This document shows positions 63,485-64,000 of a stretch of 64,000 bases of DNA, piece by piece. The DNA lies in NCBI GenBank assembly GCA_041752235.1, contig JBGSHM010000010.1, forward strand, positions 211,306-275,305, in the 5' to 3' direction. The position numbers were made by a program, and so were the translations under genes. Origin of the DNA: SpSt-398 sp041752235. Its GTDB lineage: Bacteria > Bacteroidota > Bacteroidia > Chitinophagales > Chitinophagaceae. Numbering within the stretch: position 1 is the first letter of the stretch; each line of letters starts with the position of its first letter. Below the pieces are notes generated by a model. It ran no database searches. It saw nothing but the letters and a program-made list of their open reading frames with translations, and was not told the origin of the DNA.

Positions 63485-63565
63485 TTTACCGCCAGGACGC
63501 TAAGACGCAAAAGACCGCTAAAAAATCTTAGCGCAACCTGGCGCCATTCTGTCCTGGCGGTAAAA
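63485..63565. repeat. TTTACCGC-type palindromic element, copy 11
   Basis: TTTACCGCCAGGACGCTAAG at the left and CATTCTGTCCTGGCGGTAAA at the right: 15 matching terminal bases (TTTACCGCCAGGACG with a gap). It lies between paaA and paaB. Confidence 0.93.
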
Positions 63566-63594
63566 CAAAAACGAGAATAATTATAATAAGATAT

Positions 63595-63960
63595 ATGTTC
63601 TTTCAACCCAGGATATTCAGATATGGTGATATTCCGGATACCAATTCCGGCGGCACCGAAGCATCAGGCAATTTGAACGCCACGGATTGGCCACTGTGGG
63701 AAGTCTTTATTCGCAGCAAACAAGGCCTCGATCATAAACATGTAGGCAGCCTGCATGCCGCGGATGCCCAAATGGCCATTGAAAACGCTCGGGATGTATA
63801 TACCCGTCGCATGGAAGGGGTAAGTATTTGGGTGGTTGAATCCAAATACATCCATGCCACCAATCCCGAAGAAGCCGAAAGCCTTTTTGAACCGGCCAAT
63901 GATAAGATCTATCGCCATCCGACATTTTATGACCTGCCTGATGAAGTGAAACATATGTAG
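63595..63960 (+). CDS. paaB: Phenylacetyl-CoA epoxidase subunit PaaB
   Basis: PaaB is a small structural subunit of the epoxidase complex. The 121-residue protein has the family pattern WPLWEVFIRSKQGLDHKHVG, SLHAADAQMAIENARDVYTR and GVSIWVVESKYIHATNPEE. A short N-terminal extension (FFQPRIFRYGDIPDTN) precedes the conserved part. No further paa gene fits before the edge; only word repeats follow. Confidence 0.95.
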   Translation: MFFQPRIFRYGDIPDTNSGGTEASGNLNATDWPLWEVFIRSKQGLDHKHVGSLHAADAQMAIENARDVYTRRMEGVSIWVVESKYIHATNPEEAESLFEPANDKIYRHPTFYDLPDEVKHM

Positions 63961-63997
63961 CGTGAGACGTGAGGCGTGAGACGTGAGACGTGAGTTT
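63961..63997. repeat. Degenerate word repeat, GTGAGACGTGAGG family
   Basis: CGTGAGACGTGAGGCGTGAG and GACGTGAGACGTGAG follow the paaB stop codon. It is one arm of the same family as 515-545; the other arm would be past the edge. Confidence 0.8.
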
Positions 63998-64000
63998 GAC

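Overview
The window looks like a chromosomal segment of a Bacteroidota bacterium, most likely of the Chitinophagaceae. The grounds are two SusC/SusD pairs with SusE-type lipoproteins, a secreted amylase with a type IX secretion C-terminal domain, promoter -7 boxes of the Bacteroidota form TAnnTTTG, many short lipoprotein signal peptides, and the ribosomal order rplM-rpsI-rpsB-tsf. No rRNA, tRNA, CRISPR array, phage or complete transposon was seen.

Layout. 1-6.5 kb (+): end of a trypsin-like protease, then an overlapping Ser/Thr kinase, PP2C phosphatase, Ser/Thr kinase unit and two outer-membrane proteins. 6.6-9.5 kb (-): rplM-rpsI-rpsB-tsf. 9.8-12.9 kb and on to 14.8 kb (+): HD-domain protein, then a sucrose-type operon (MFS carrier, fructokinase-like PfkB kinase, amylosucrase-like GH13). 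14.8-18.6 kb (-): LacI regulator, MFS carrier, GH37 trehalase. 18.6-24 kb (-): an outer-membrane protein gene broken by an in-frame UGA, a vanadium haloperoxidase/PAP2-like lipoprotein, a small membrane protein and a secreted GH65 enzyme. 25-39.6 kb (-): SusC, SusD and three tandem FG-GAP/ASPIC-UnbV lipoproteins of about 1,100 residues. 40-52.7 kb: a second LacI regulator (+), then on the minus strand a starch system (secreted alpha-amylase, Nudix-type regulator, SusC, SusD, two SusE-like proteins). 52.8-64 kb: ligA, an HNH/NUMOD4-like protein, a DUF2461 protein, asd with a leader region, a lamin-tail protein, a PfkB kinase, a TetR regulator and the start of a phenylacetyl-CoA epoxidase cluster (paaE, paaA, paaB).

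How the genes fit together. The two LacI genes sit next to sites of the form CGCAAA-NN-TTTGCG. A perfect GCAAACGTTTGC lies before the sucrose operon and another lies inside the 3' end of the first LacI gene, just upstream of the MFS-trehalase pair, so one regulator may control both units. Starch would be cut outside the cell by the amylase, bound by SusD/SusE and imported by SusC.

Most notable observations. (1) The region upstream of asd has a strong promoter, a 19-codon reading frame rich in Met, Thr and Lys (products of the Asd pathway), mutually exclusive RNA pairings and an intrinsic terminator: the layout of a ribosome-mediated transcription attenuator. (2) At least eleven imperfect palindromes with ends TTTACCGC...GCGGTAAA, plus several other families of short degenerate words in inverted arrangement, fill the intergenic spaces, sometimes nested in each other and sometimes inside operons. 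(3) The in-frame UGA gene, the operator inside a regulator gene and a candidate small RNA between divergent operons also deserve checking.
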